64,000 nt of DNA from an uncultured Maribacter sp. GTDB taxonomy: Bacteria > Bacteroidota > Bacteroidia > Flavobacteriales > Flavobacteriaceae. Below are positions 33,612-42,459 of this stretch, in pieces. Below the pieces are notes generated by a model. It was not told the DNA's origin, searched no databases, and worked only from the letters and a program-made list of their open reading frames with translations. The stretch is from assembly GCF_947500405.1 (NCBI RefSeq), contig NZ_CANMRY010000004.1:248001-312000 (forward strand), read 5' to 3'. The position numbers and the translations under genes were made by a program. Within the stretch, counting starts at the first letter, position 1; each line of letters begins with the position of its first letter.

Positions 33612-36008
33612 ATGGTGAAATTTAAAAAAATAGCCGTTTATATATTACTGTTGTTAGGTGTGTTAATTTTAATAGGCTATCTAATAATATGGCATCTTAA
33701 GCCAGATTATGAAGGTAAGATAGTAGATGCTGCTTTAGAAAAAGAAGTATCGGTTTATTATGATAAATACGGAATCCCACATATATTTGGGCAAACAGAA
33801 GAAGATGTTTATAGGGCTCTAGGTTATGTACATGCGCAAGACAGGCTTTGGCAAATGGAGCTAATGCGGAGAATTGCATCAGGAAGATTGTCTGAAGTTT
33901 TTGGTAAAGATTTAATTTCTACGGATAAATTTTTCCTCTCTTTAGATATAGAAGAAGCAACAAAGAGAACAGTTGCTAGTTTGGATGCAGACAGCCCTGT
34001 TGTAAAATTATCTAATGCATATTTGGAAGGTGTAAATAAATTTATAAAAGAAGGTCCTACGCCAATAGAGTTTTATTTAACCGGAATTAAAAAACAAAAT
34101 TTTAGGTTAGAAGATATGTATAATACTATGGGGTATATGGCATTTAGCTTTGCCATGGCGCATAAAACAGATCCATTAATCACTAACATTAAAGATAAAT
34201 TGGGAGAAGCCTATTTAGTGGACTTAGAAATAAATGTAGATACTAGTACCGTTTGGTTAAAAAATCATGAATCTTTAGAAGCAAAAAAAGGAATTAAAAA
34301 CTCTGTAAGTGTATCTGTTTATAATGCTTTGAAAAACATAAGTTTACCTTTGTTTGAAGGGAGTAATGGGTGGGTTCTTTCTCCAGAAAAAACCAAAAAT
34401 GGTGCCGTATTATTTGCGAATGACCCACATATAGGTTTTGCGCAACCTGCTGTTTGGTATGAGGCACATTTAAGTACGCCAACCTATGAAAAATATGGGT
34501 ATCATTTAGGAGGAATTCCTTTTCCTCTTTTAGGGCATAATAGAAACTTAGCGTATGGCTTAACAATGTTTGAAAATGATGATGTGGATTTCTATTATGA
34601 AAAAACTAATCCTGCTGATAGTACAAAATATAAAACCCCAGAAGGGTGGAAGTCTTACTCCTACATAGCAAAAAAAATAAAGGTAAAAGACGAGCAAGAA
34701 ATAAATTTCACCTATAAAAAAACAAAGCATGGTCCTGTATTAACGGGTATAGCTAAGCAAATAATGGAAGAAAAACCAATTAGTATGTCTTGGACCTATA
34801 CGTTGTACGAGAATAAAGCTCTAGATGCTTTTTATAGTATATCTAAAGCAAATACTATAGCTGAATTTAAAAATGCTCTCCCAAATATTCATGCGCCTGG
34901 ATTAAATGTTATGTATGGTGATGTAGAAGGAAATGTAGCTTGGTTTGCGTCTGCCAAATTACATACCTTGCCAAATGGAGCGCATTCTAAAATGGTTTTA
35001 AATGGAGCTGAAGGAAAAGAAGAACGAGTTGAATATTTAGATTTTAGTGAAAATCCTAAGGCTATAAACCCACCTTGGAACTATGTGTATTCTGCCAATA
35101 ACCAACCAGATTCTGTCAATGGTAGGTTATATCCTGGTTATTATTTGCCGGAAAATAGAGCCAAAAGAATTACACAATTATTAGAGCCTAAAAACGATTG
35201 GGATAAGAAATCTGTGAGTAACATGATGCTAGATGTTACTTCTGTGGTTAATCCTATAGTAGTTGTAGGTTTAAGTAAGGTAATGGATGTTAAGTTACTG
35301 AATAAAAATCAAATAGAGGTTTTAGATATTTTAAAGGAATGGAATGGAGAATACTCTTTAAACAGCTATGAAGCAACAATATATCATAGGTGGATTTATT
35401 ATTTTATAGAGGAAACTTTTTATGATGAATTGGAAGAAGAATTGTACTCTCAATTTTTAGCAACCCATTTATTAAAAAGGGTAATTGCTCCTATGGCATA
35501 TAAATCAGAATCTGTATGGTGGGATAATAGTAGTACTGCTCAAAAGAAAGAAACAAAACAAGATGTGGTACATGCAGCTTTTAATAAAGCATGGAAATCT
35601 TTAGAAAAAGATTTTGGAAAAAATTATAAAGATTGGACGTGGAATAAAGTGCACACTTTAGAACATGAGCATCCAATTGGTAAAGTAGAAGCATTACGTT
35701 CCTTTTTTAATGTGGGACCATTTCCTGTAAATGGCACTAGAGAAGTCATAAACAACCTAGGGTTTTTATATAATGATACCGGAAGGTATAAAGTAACTTC
35801 TGGACCGTCTACTAGACGAATTGTAGATTTCTCCGATGTAGAGAATAGTATAAGTATATTGCCAACAGGGCAGTCTGGGAACCCCTTTAGTCCTCATTAT
35901 CAGGATCAAGCAAAGATGTTTGTTACTGGGCAGTTCCGAAAAATGTTGCTGAATAAAAAAGAGATTCAAGAGACTTCAAAATCATTGCTTATATTTAGTC
36001 CAAAGTAA
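33612..36008 (+). CDS. Penicillin acylase-family Ntn hydrolase
   Basis: This 798-residue precursor is exported and self-cleaved into two chains. It has an N-terminal membrane/signal segment (IAVYILLLLGVLILIGYLIIW), an alpha chain with HAQDRLWQMELMRRIASGRLSEVFG, and the autocatalytic nucleophile Ser251 in FEGSNGWVLSP at the start of the beta chain. FANDPHIGFAQPAVWYEAHL and NMMLDVTS follow. Family members hydrolyse amides, including acyl-homoserine lactones; the substrate here is unknown. comM follows after 8 bases. Confidence 0.94.
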   Translation: MVKFKKIAVYILLLLGVLILIGYLIIWHLKPDYEGKIVDAALEKEVSVYYDKYGIPHIFGQTEEDVYRALGYVHAQDRLWQMELMRRIASGRLSEVFGKDLISTDKFFLSLDIEEATKRTVASLDADSPVVKLSNAYLEGVNKFIKEGPTPIEFYLTGIKKQNFRLEDMYNTMGYMAFSFAMAHKTDPLITNIKDKLGEAYLVDLEINVDTSTVWLKNHESLEAKKGIKNSVSVSVYNALKNISLPLFEGSNGWVLSPEKTKNGAVLFANDPHIGFAQPAVWYEAHLSTPTYEKYGYHLGGIPFPLLGHNRNLAYGLTMFENDDVDFYYEKTNPADSTKYKTPEGWKSYSYIAKKIKVKDEQEINFTYKKTKHGPVLTGIAKQIMEEKPISMSWTYTLYENKALDAFYSISKANTIAEFKNALPNIHAPGLNVMYGDVEGNVAWFASAKLHTLPNGAHSKMVLNGAEGKEERVEYLDFSENPKAINPPWNYVYSANNQPDSVNGRLYPGYYLPENRAKRITQLLEPKNDWDKKSVSNMMLDVTSVVNPIVVVGLSKVMDVKLLNKNQIEVLDILKEWNGEYSLNSYEATIYHRWIYYFIEETFYDELEEELYSQFLATHLLKRVIAPMAYKSESVWWDNSSTAQKKETKQDVVHAAFNKAWKSLEKDFGKNYKDWTWNKVHTLEHEHPIGKVEALRSFFNVGPFPVNGTREVINNLGFLYNDTGRYKVTSGPSTRRIVDFSDVENSISILPTGQSGNPFSPHYQDQAKMFVTGQFRKMLLNKKEIQETSKSLLIFSPK

Positions 36009-36016
36009 ATAGGATT

Positions 36017-37552
36017 ATGCTTACAAAAGTTTACGGTAGTTCTGTATTTGGTGTAGAAGCTACCACAATAGTTGTTGAAGTAAATGTAGATAAAGGAATT
36101 GGGTATCATTTGGTAGGTTTACCAGATAACGCCATTAAGGAAAGTAATTATAGGATTGCTGCTGCTTTATTAAACAACGGTTATAAAATTCCAGGAAAAA
36201 AGATTACCATAAACATGGCACCTGCAGATTTGCGTAAAGAAGGTTCTGCGTATGATTTAACGCTTGCTATAGGAATTCTTACGGCGTCAAACCAAATAGA
36301 ATCTAATAATTTAGATTCTTATATTATAATGGGAGAATTGTCTTTAGATGGTAGTTTACAACCCATAAAAGGAGCTTTACCAATAGCTATAAAAGCAAGA
36401 GAAGAAGGTTTTAAAGGTTTTATACTTCCTAAAGAAAATGTAAAAGAAGCTGCTATTGTCTCCGATTTAGAAGTGTATGGCGTGGAAAATATAAAAGAAG
36501 TTATAGATTTTTTTGATAAAGGAACACCGCTAGAACAAACTATAATTAATACCAGGGAAGAATTTGCTAAAAGTTTAGATTTCCCAGAATATGATTTTTC
36601 GGATGTAAAAGGCCAAGAAAGTATTAAACGGTGTATGGAGATTGCAGCAGCTGGCGGACATAATATTATTCTTATTGGTCCGCCAGGAGCAGGGAAAACA
36701 ATGTTGGCAAAACGTTTGCCATCTATTCTACCTCCAATGACATTGAATGAGGCTTTGGAGACTACAAAAATACATAGCGTTGTTGGCAAGGTTAAAAATA
36801 TGGGGTTAATGAGTTTAAGACCATTTAGGAGTCCACATCATACCATTTCCGATGTAGCACTGGTAGGAGGTGGAGCATACCCGCAACCAGGAGAAATATC
36901 ATTGTCGCATAATGGTGTCTTATTTTTAGATGAATTGCCAGAATTTAAAAGAGGAGTGTTAGAAGTAATGCGTCAGCCTTTAGAGGATAGAGAGGTAACC
37001 ATATCTAGAGCAAGGTTTACGGTTACTTACCCTAGTAGTTTTATGTTGGTTGCTAGTATGAATCCTAGTCCTGGAGGGTATTTTAATGACCCAGATGCTC
37101 CTGTAACTTCATCGCCAGCAGAAATGCAGCGGTATCTTGGAAAAATATCGGGACCTTTATTGGATAGAATAGATATTCATATAGAGGTTACTCCTGTACC
37201 TTTTGAAAAGCTTTCTGAAGAACGTAAAGGAGAAAGTAGTGTAGAAATACGTAAGCGTGTTACAGCTGCTAGAGAATTGCAAACAGAACGATTCAAAGAT
37301 TTAGAAAACGTGCACTATAATGCACAAATGAATACCAAGCAAATTCGAGAATACTGTAAATTAGATGCTACTTCTAAAGAGCTGCTTAAAAATGCAATGG
37401 AAAGGCTTAATCTTTCTGCTAGAGCCTATGATAGGATATTAAAAGTAGCACGTACCATTGCTGATTTAGAAAATACAAAAGAAGTAAACGGCACACATAT
37501 TAGCGAAGCTATTCAGTACCGTAGCTTAGATAGAGAAGGTTGGTTGGGTTAA
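36017..37552 (+). CDS. comM: YifB/ComM-like Mg-chelatase-family AAA+ ATPase
   Basis: ComM proteins are hexameric helicases that promote branch migration during uptake of DNA. The 511-residue product has an N-terminal Lon-protease-like (ChlI) domain (about 1-170), Walker A GPPGAGKT at 221-228, Walker B GVLFLDELPEF, sensor SMNPSPGGYF and a C-terminal lid (RAYDRILKVARTIADLE). It starts 8 bases after the penicillin acylase gene and is likely read from the same transcript. Confidence 0.95.
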   Translation: MLTKVYGSSVFGVEATTIVVEVNVDKGIGYHLVGLPDNAIKESNYRIAAALLNNGYKIPGKKITINMAPADLRKEGSAYDLTLAIGILTASNQIESNNLDSYIIMGELSLDGSLQPIKGALPIAIKAREEGFKGFILPKENVKEAAIVSDLEVYGVENIKEVIDFFDKGTPLEQTIINTREEFAKSLDFPEYDFSDVKGQESIKRCMEIAAAGGHNIILIGPPGAGKTMLAKRLPSILPPMTLNEALETTKIHSVVGKVKNMGLMSLRPFRSPHHTISDVALVGGGAYPQPGEISLSHNGVLFLDELPEFKRGVLEVMRQPLEDREVTISRARFTVTYPSSFMLVASMNPSPGGYFNDPDAPVTSSPAEMQRYLGKISGPLLDRIDIHIEVTPVPFEKLSEERKGESSVEIRKRVTAARELQTERFKDLENVHYNAQMNTKQIREYCKLDATSKELLKNAMERLNLSARAYDRILKVARTIADLENTKEVNGTHISEAIQYRSLDREGWLG

Positions 37553-37693
37553 AATTGAAACTAATTCTAAATTAGGAATAGTTAGTATAAAATTCTATCA
37601 ACTAAAATATATGGTTACAGTAAGAAATAATTGCCTTTTTTATATCCTTCTTACATTTTAAAAAATAAGTTAAAAGGATATTTATCATGTTTT

Positions 37694-37845
37694 TGTATAA
37701 AGATTTTTCTTATCTTTAAGAGTAGAGCTTAGTACTCTTTTAATTACCCCAAGTTTTACATAGTATAGACTTTAGAACATTTCCTTAAAAGTACCTCGAG
37801 CACTTCTTATTTCGGGGGTTAATTACTTTTCTGATTGTATTTTAT
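37694..37845 (+). other. Presumed 5' untranslated region of the 119-residue ORF
   Basis: A weak -33/-7 pair (TTG about 37694, TATCTTTA about 37712) would give a leader of about 120 bases. It contains a GAGTAGAGCTTAGTACTC hairpin and a larger imperfect dyad TAATTACCCC / GGGGGTTAATTA (about 37740-37749 and 37815-37826). The rest of 37553-37693 shows nothing identifiable. Confidence 0.25.
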
Positions 37846-38205
37846 ATGAATTTTAAACGAAAAGTTATGTTACTCAAAAATAAAAAAGGCAAAGAACTAA
37901 ATGAAGAAAACGAAATTGGAAATTGTTTAATTAGGATGGAACGTAGTTATAGGGATGTAATGCTCTTAAAAAATAGCCTATGTTCCTACTCTTGTGAACC
38001 ACAAACCTATAAATTGTTTGAGGAGTTTGAAGATCTAAAATTAAACTTAGAACTATTACGAATATCTCATTTAAAATTAATAGATGCATTAAGACCCTCT
38101 GTTAATTTTGTAGAGTTAAAATTACAACAGGTAAATGATATAGTTAATAAGACTATTTCTTTAAAAGAAGAAGTACATAACTATATAAATTTAGTTAAAA
38201 AATAA
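37846..38205 (+). CDS. Hypothetical helical protein (119 aa), intact copy of a duplicated ORF
   Basis: Not recognised. The product is charged, predicted all-helical, without signal or membrane segment. The C-terminal third (LRISHLKLIDALRPSVNFVELKLQQVNDIVNKTISLKEEV) looks like a coiled coil. Two Cys are close together (SLCSYSCEP). Its 3' half is repeated in decayed form at 40262-40425 beyond the DUF885 gene, which supports its having been a real gene that was duplicated. ATG 37846 and 37867 are both possible starts. Confidence 0.65.
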   Translation: MNFKRKVMLLKNKKGKELNEENEIGNCLIRMERSYRDVMLLKNSLCSYSCEPQTYKLFEEFEDLKLNLELLRISHLKLIDALRPSVNFVELKLQQVNDIVNKTISLKEEVHNYINLVKK

Positions 38206-38282
38206 TTACACTATTCATTAAAAAATAATGTAATTATTTTTTAACCTAATTTCTGCATTTTAAATGTATTATTGAATTTATT

Positions 38283-40112
38283 TTAACTTTTAGAGGCTAT
38301 ATACTTCATTACAAAGTCTTCTAAAATGTTTAAAGGTATAGCTCCTTGAGAAATAACTACTTCATGAAACTCACGTATATCATATTTATCTCCTAAATCT
38401 TTCTTTGCTTTTGCGCGTAATTCTAATATTTTTAGCATACCAATTTTATAAGCTGTTGCTTGGCTAGGCATAACAATGTGTCTCTCTACCATTTTAACAG
38501 CATCTAGTTCGGCGTTAGGGGTGTTTTCTGTATAATATTTAATTCCTTCTTCTCGAGTCCATTTTTTGGAATGAATACCGGTATCAACAACTAATCTACA
38601 TGCTCTCCATAATTCCATAGCTAAACGTCCAAAATCAGAATAAGGGTCAGCATAAAAACCCATTTCTTTTGGTATAAATTCAGAATACAAGCCCCAGCCT
38701 TCGGTATATGCAGTATAGCCCCCAAATTTTCTAAACATAGGTATACTATCTAATTCCTGCTGAATTGCTAATTGCATATGATGTCCTGGAATACCTTCAT
38801 GATAAGCTAATGCTTCCATTTGATAAGTTGGCATTGATTTCATGTCATATAAGTTAGCGTAATAAATTCCAGGTCTGGAACCATCAGGAGCAGGACGATT
38901 GTAAAATGCTTTTCCTGCAGATTTTTCTCTAAATGATTCTACAGCTTTTACTAATATATCTGCTTTTGGTTTTGTTATAAATATTTCATCTAATCTAGTT
39001 TTCATGCTATCAATAATATGGACAGCTTTAGCTAAATAGGCATCTTTTCCTTTTTGGTTTTTAGAATAATAGAACTGACTGTCTGTTTTCATAAATTCAA
39101 AAAACTCTTGCAAATTTCCTTTGAATTTAACCTTTTTTCTAATTGCATTCATTTCTTCATGAATTCTTGCAACTTCTTTTAATCCTATTTCATGAATTTC
39201 ATCTGAAGTTAAATTAGTTGTGGTTGTTCTCTTTAATGCATTATTAAAAAAAGCTTCTCCGTTGGGAAATTTCCACACGCCGTGGTCAGAATTCGCTCTT
39301 TTTTTCTGGTCTTTCATAAAAGAAATGAGGTTTTTATATGCAGGCTTCACAGATGTTAATAGAGCGTTGTTGGCTTGCGCTATTAAATTAGATTTTATGT
39401 TGTCCTCAATTTCTAATTTGTTTACTTTATTACTAAAGTCTTTTAGTAGAGTACTTTGTTTGTTAGTTTGATCAAATGGTTTTCCTTCTAGGATATTTTC
39501 AGAGTCTTGTATTACTTTATCAAAAACAAATTTTGGAGGGATAATATCAATAGCTTCTCTTTCTTTTAAATTTTCTATTAATTGTGTAAAAAACTTATTA
39601 AAATTTTCTAATCTAGAAATGTAAGCTTTCGCATCATAAACACTATCAATACTGTGCATATTTATCATAAATGCTGGTTTTCCAGATTGTGCTCCAAACA
39701 TTTGGTTCACAGGATAGTTATACAAACGGTATTTGTAATCATTTATATTGTTTTCTATATTTTGTTTAAAGAGTTTATAGCTTAATAATACGTCTTGATT
39801 AAGGGCATTTATATTTACAGAATCTATTAGCCAAGCAAGTTTTTCCTTATTTAATTGTAAATCTCTTTCTTTTGCTTTGGGGGAATTATCATCTAATTTT
39901 CCATAGTCTTTTTTTATACCTAACCTTGTTTGAAATTCTGGATGTAAATCAACTAATTCATCAAATGATTTTTGAAAAAAATCATTAACCTTTTTTGATT
40001 CAGTTAATATTTCAATAGCTGAATATTGCTTTTCTTTTTTCTCTTTTTTACAATTAGCTAACAAAGTTATTACACTTAGTAATAGGAATGATTTTAAGAA
40101 ATATTGCTTCAT
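38283..40112 (-). CDS. DUF885-family metallopeptidase-like lipoprotein
   Basis: This 609-residue protein has a lipoprotein signal peptide (FLLLSVITLLANC, Cys21) and should be anchored in the envelope. The DUF885 domain (about 35-605) contains the zinc-peptidase motif HEGIPGHH in EALAYHEGIPGHHMQLAIQQE, followed downstream by YTEGWGLYSE, typical of the group. DUF885 proteins act as carboxypeptidases or oligopeptidases where tested. It stands alone on the minus strand, flanked by an intact and a decayed copy of the 119-residue ORF. Confidence 0.92.
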   Translation of the reverse strand: MKQYFLKSFLLLSVITLLANCKKEKKEKQYSAIEILTESKKVNDFFQKSFDELVDLHPEFQTRLGIKKDYGKLDDNSPKAKERDLQLNKEKLAWLIDSVNINALNQDVLLSYKLFKQNIENNINDYKYRLYNYPVNQMFGAQSGKPAFMINMHSIDSVYDAKAYISRLENFNKFFTQLIENLKEREAIDIIPPKFVFDKVIQDSENILEGKPFDQTNKQSTLLKDFSNKVNKLEIEDNIKSNLIAQANNALLTSVKPAYKNLISFMKDQKKRANSDHGVWKFPNGEAFFNNALKRTTTTNLTSDEIHEIGLKEVARIHEEMNAIRKKVKFKGNLQEFFEFMKTDSQFYYSKNQKGKDAYLAKAVHIIDSMKTRLDEIFITKPKADILVKAVESFREKSAGKAFYNRPAPDGSRPGIYYANLYDMKSMPTYQMEALAYHEGIPGHHMQLAIQQELDSIPMFRKFGGYTAYTEGWGLYSEFIPKEMGFYADPYSDFGRLAMELWRACRLVVDTGIHSKKWTREEGIKYYTENTPNAELDAVKMVERHIVMPSQATAYKIGMLKILELRAKAKKDLGDKYDIREFHEVVISQGAIPLNILEDFVMKYIASKS

Positions 40113-40261
40113 AAATTTGTGTTTTACAGTTGTTTTTTTTAAAAGTCACCATAAAGATATAAAGCTTATCTATCTTAAAAGCTATCTTAAGTAATTAATT
40201 TTAATGCTATTCCACTATACTAAAGTGTTTTATTATTAAAAGCGAAATTTTATAGAATATT

Positions 40262-40425
40262 TAAAGGTTTAGTACTATTACGAATTTTTCATTAAAAATT
40301 AATAGATGCTTTAATACCTCCTGATTAATTTTATAGAGTTAAAATTACAACAGGTAAATAACTTACAGAATAAGACTATATCTTTAAAAGAAAGAGTGTA
40401 TAATTATATAAATTTAGTTAAATAG
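40262..40425 (+). pseudogene. Decayed partial copy of the 37846-38205 ORF
   Basis: Bases 40262-40425 align with about 38040-38200 over the whole length, including the shared stretches ACTATTACGAAT, AAAATTAATAGATGC and GAGTTAAAATTACAACAGG. The copy contains an in-frame TAA (CAT TAA AAA) and a one-base insertion at CCTCCTGATTAA that shifts frame. After the insertion the reading frame is again open (NFIELKLQQVNN...) to a TAG. It has no start codon region. Confidence 0.75.
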
Positions 40426-40614
40426 AATTTATGTGTCTGAGTTCTCTTTTTATCTTAGTAATTATACTAATTTTTAAATAATAAATATATATCGCATCAA
40501 TTTTAGGGTTTACTTTAAAAATAATACAACGTGTATTTTGTGGGTGCTTTTGATTTTAGATTAATTGTACTTAAAACAGGTATCCTAAAATTAGTACAAG
40601 ATATCGTTAATTCC

Positions 40615-40622
40615 TAATTTTG
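40615..40622 (+). promoter_or_regulatory. -7 promoter box four bases before the recombinase-like start
   Basis: TAATTTTG followed by TTGT and ATG 40627. Third case in this window of a -7 box exactly four bases from a start codon. Confidence 0.45.
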
Positions 40623-40626
40623 TTGT

Positions 40627-41223
40627 ATGAAAGCAAGGTATATACAAGTAGAATCTCTTCCTAAAACATTAGAAAAAAAACTTCAAAAAAAGTATAAAAA
40701 TCAGCAGTTATTTATAGATTGTTGTATTGCTGCAACTCCATTTAAAGAAAGAAGTAAAGGAAAAGAATTACTAAATTTTTTGAATACTCTAGAAGGTTTT
40801 AAAATAGACTATTTAAGTGTAGATTCTATAGATCAATTTGGGAGAAATTTACAAGATATTACAGCTACGATTAAAATTTTTGAAGAATTAGGAATAACAA
40901 TTAAAATAGATAATTTAGGGATAGAGTCTTTAGTAAAAGGAAAGCCTAATGAAATCTTTGTTTTGTTATTAAAAGCATTTACAAATGTTTTTCAAATGGA
41001 AAAACAAAGTGCGTTAAAAATGCAGAAAAAAGGTATTTCAGTTGCAAAAGCAAAGGGAACTTATAAGGGTAGAGCAAAAGGCTCTGTAGAATCTAAAGAA
41101 GTTGTTCTTGAAAAACACAAAAAGGTGGTTGCTACTCTTTTAAAAGGTAAAACCTTAAGGGATACAGCTAAAATATGTAAAGTAAGTTTAGGTACTGTGC
41201 AAAAAGTCAAGAGACTTATTTAA
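40627..41223 (+). CDS. Serine recombinase/resolvase-like protein with degenerate active site
   Basis: The 198-residue protein has the resolvase fold and a C-terminal HTH (KGKTLRDTAKICKVSLGTVQKVKRLI, about 171-198) preceded by the hinge AKGTYKGRAKGSVESKE. The catalytic landmarks are altered. The usual Y-x-RVST segment reads YIQVES (5-10), so the Arg and the nucleophilic Ser positions are Gln and Glu, with a Ser one position later. The DRLGRS helix reads DQFGRN (69-74), losing the first Arg but keeping Asp69 and Arg73. It is probably inactive as a recombinase and may act as a DNA-binding protein, though an adjacent Ser10 could in principle serve. Its own promoter is present. Confidence 0.85.
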   Translation: MKARYIQVESLPKTLEKKLQKKYKNQQLFIDCCIAATPFKERSKGKELLNFLNTLEGFKIDYLSVDSIDQFGRNLQDITATIKIFEELGITIKIDNLGIESLVKGKPNEIFVLLLKAFTNVFQMEKQSALKMQKKGISVAKAKGTYKGRAKGSVESKEVVLEKHKKVVATLLKGKTLRDTAKICKVSLGTVQKVKRLI

Positions 41224-41226
41224 AAA

Positions 41227-41790
41227 TTATAATTGATACTCTCCTTTGTTATTCTGGTCTTTGTCTTCAAACTTTTGGGGCATAAAAAGATCCTTTAGTA
41301 TATATCCGGTAATAACCGTTATGCCTGCAGATAATAAATGCATAGCATATTCCCAATGTAAAACATTTAATAAGCCGCCAGCAATTGTAGCAAGTATACC
41401 TAGTACTAAAGCAGCGTTCCATATAATTTGTATTAGTGTGTTTTTTGCTTTTCTATCTTCATCCATAAAATAAGCGGTGCCCTCCATAATAAACCATGCA
41501 ATAAATGTAAAAGCAGTAACAATTTGAAAAAAGAGGGAGTATGGAAAATCTAATAGTTTTAGTACGCCATTTGTAGTCCAAAAAACTACTAAAATCATTT
41601 TTATATAATCTACAGTTTGTTTATCATTTTTTTTATTAAAACGAATAGTATATAATACACCAATTAATATAAACGACGCTATAATAACATGAAAAGCATA
41701 TGGCCAATTTAATATTCTGGAAGCCATCCCTAGTAATAAGGTAGCAATAGAAATACGTAATGGGGTCTTTAGTATTTTATTTGTAGACAT
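41227..41790 (-). CDS. Membrane protein with threefold WPY-type repeat (GldL-reminiscent)
   Basis: This 187-residue protein has about six hydrophobic helices. Three similar loops recur at about 55-65 residue intervals: RILNWPYAFHVI (25-36), KLLDFPYSLFFQ (78-89) and NVLHWEYAMHLL (142-153). Each is flanked by hydrophobic segments, giving a helix-loop-helix triplication. Comparable aromatic-Pro loops occur in the N-terminal region of GldL and relatives of Bacteroidota; homology is not established. The C-terminal tail is charged (KFEDKDQNNKGE). The DUF559-like gene is 15 bases upstream, in the same direction. Confidence 0.75.
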   Translation of the reverse strand: MSTNKILKTPLRISIATLLLGMASRILNWPYAFHVIIASFILIGVLYTIRFNKKNDKQTVDYIKMILVVFWTTNGVLKLLDFPYSLFFQIVTAFTFIAWFIMEGTAYFMDEDRKAKNTLIQIIWNAALVLGILATIAGGLLNVLHWEYAMHLLSAGITVITGYILKDLFMPQKFEDKDQNNKGEYQL

Positions 41791-41805
41791 AGCTTTAATT
41801 TTGAA

Positions 41806-42249
41806 TTATATGGCTTTTATATTGGCTTTTAAGCCCTCCATAATGCCTATAATGTTATTTACTGTTTCTTTTAAATAATATCTAATTAGAACATGCGGAA
41901 TTCTTATGGTTGTAAATCCATTTTTAAAAGAGTGCATATCTTCCTCTAAATCATTAATAGCTTGTTCATGACTTAGTTTGTCATATTGAGAGTCTATTTC
42001 TATATTAAGTTTTACTCTAGAAATTGCAATGTCAATAGATTTTTTCCCGTCCCACCATTCTAACATAGCGCTTACACCAGCTTCTTTTAAACCATAATAT
42101 AATTGTATAGCTTCTAATGGAGTGTTGTTTTTCTCTATTAATTTTTCTATTCTTGCCTGGTGTTTTTCACAAAGTTCTACACCAAGAGATTCCATAGCGT
42201 TTTTATGGTCAAGGTATCCTAATTCTTTATTGCATTCTAAGCAGGTCAT
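41806..42249 (-). CDS. Zinc-finger plus DUF559-like nuclease-fold protein
   Basis: The 147-residue protein joins a putative zinc site (Cys3, Cys6, Cys27, His30) to a domain resembling DUF559/Vsr nucleases. These are small PD-(D/E)xK proteins with the pattern vDf...klxIExDg..H. Here the pattern is SIDIAISRVKLNIEIDSQYD with Asp73, Glu84 and Asp86, followed by a helix and GFTTIRIPHVLIRY. The core acidic residues are present, so nuclease activity is possible but untested. It is followed 15 bases later by the repeat-containing membrane protein, presumably one transcript. Confidence 0.7.
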   Translation of the reverse strand: MTCLECNKELGYLDHKNAMESLGVELCEKHQARIEKLIEKNNTPLEAIQLYYGLKEAGVSAMLEWWDGKKSIDIAISRVKLNIEIDSQYDKLSHEQAINDLEEDMHSFKNGFTTIRIPHVLIRYYLKETVNNIIGIMEGLKANIKAI

Positions 42250-42332
42250 TTATTTTTGGACATTAAAATTTGGGACTATTATAACCTTGCACTTTTAGTA
42301 TTATTATATTCTTTCGATGTAATGCATAGTAC

Positions 42333-42364
42333 TTTTAGACGAACTGCATTTTTTTAGACGAACT
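42333..42364. repeat. Direct repeat TTTTAGACGAACT, 19-bp spacing
   Basis: TTTTAGACGAACT occurs at 42333-42345 and again at 42352-42364 in the divergent region upstream of pxpA. Two identical 13-mers on the same DNA face, about two helical turns apart, suggest a tandem regulator site. Confidence 0.45.
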
Positions 42365-42459
42365 ACACTTTAAATGTTAAAATTTGACTAGCTTTAAGTT
42401 CGTATATAGGCGGTATTACTGTTACTGAATTTTTATCTTTACAATATAGATAGTTCCGA

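Larger units (their letters stand above)
40113..40626. other. 514-base interval with no intact gene
   Basis: Apart from the decayed ORF copy (40262-40425) and the promoter of the recombinase-like gene at the right end, this is AT-rich sequence with no tRNA, terminator or intact ORF that I can support. Confidence 0.5.

Noticed and set aside
36319..36789. 156-codon ORF antisense to comM
   Set aside because: Lies wholly within the conserved ATPase coding region and has no recognisable features.
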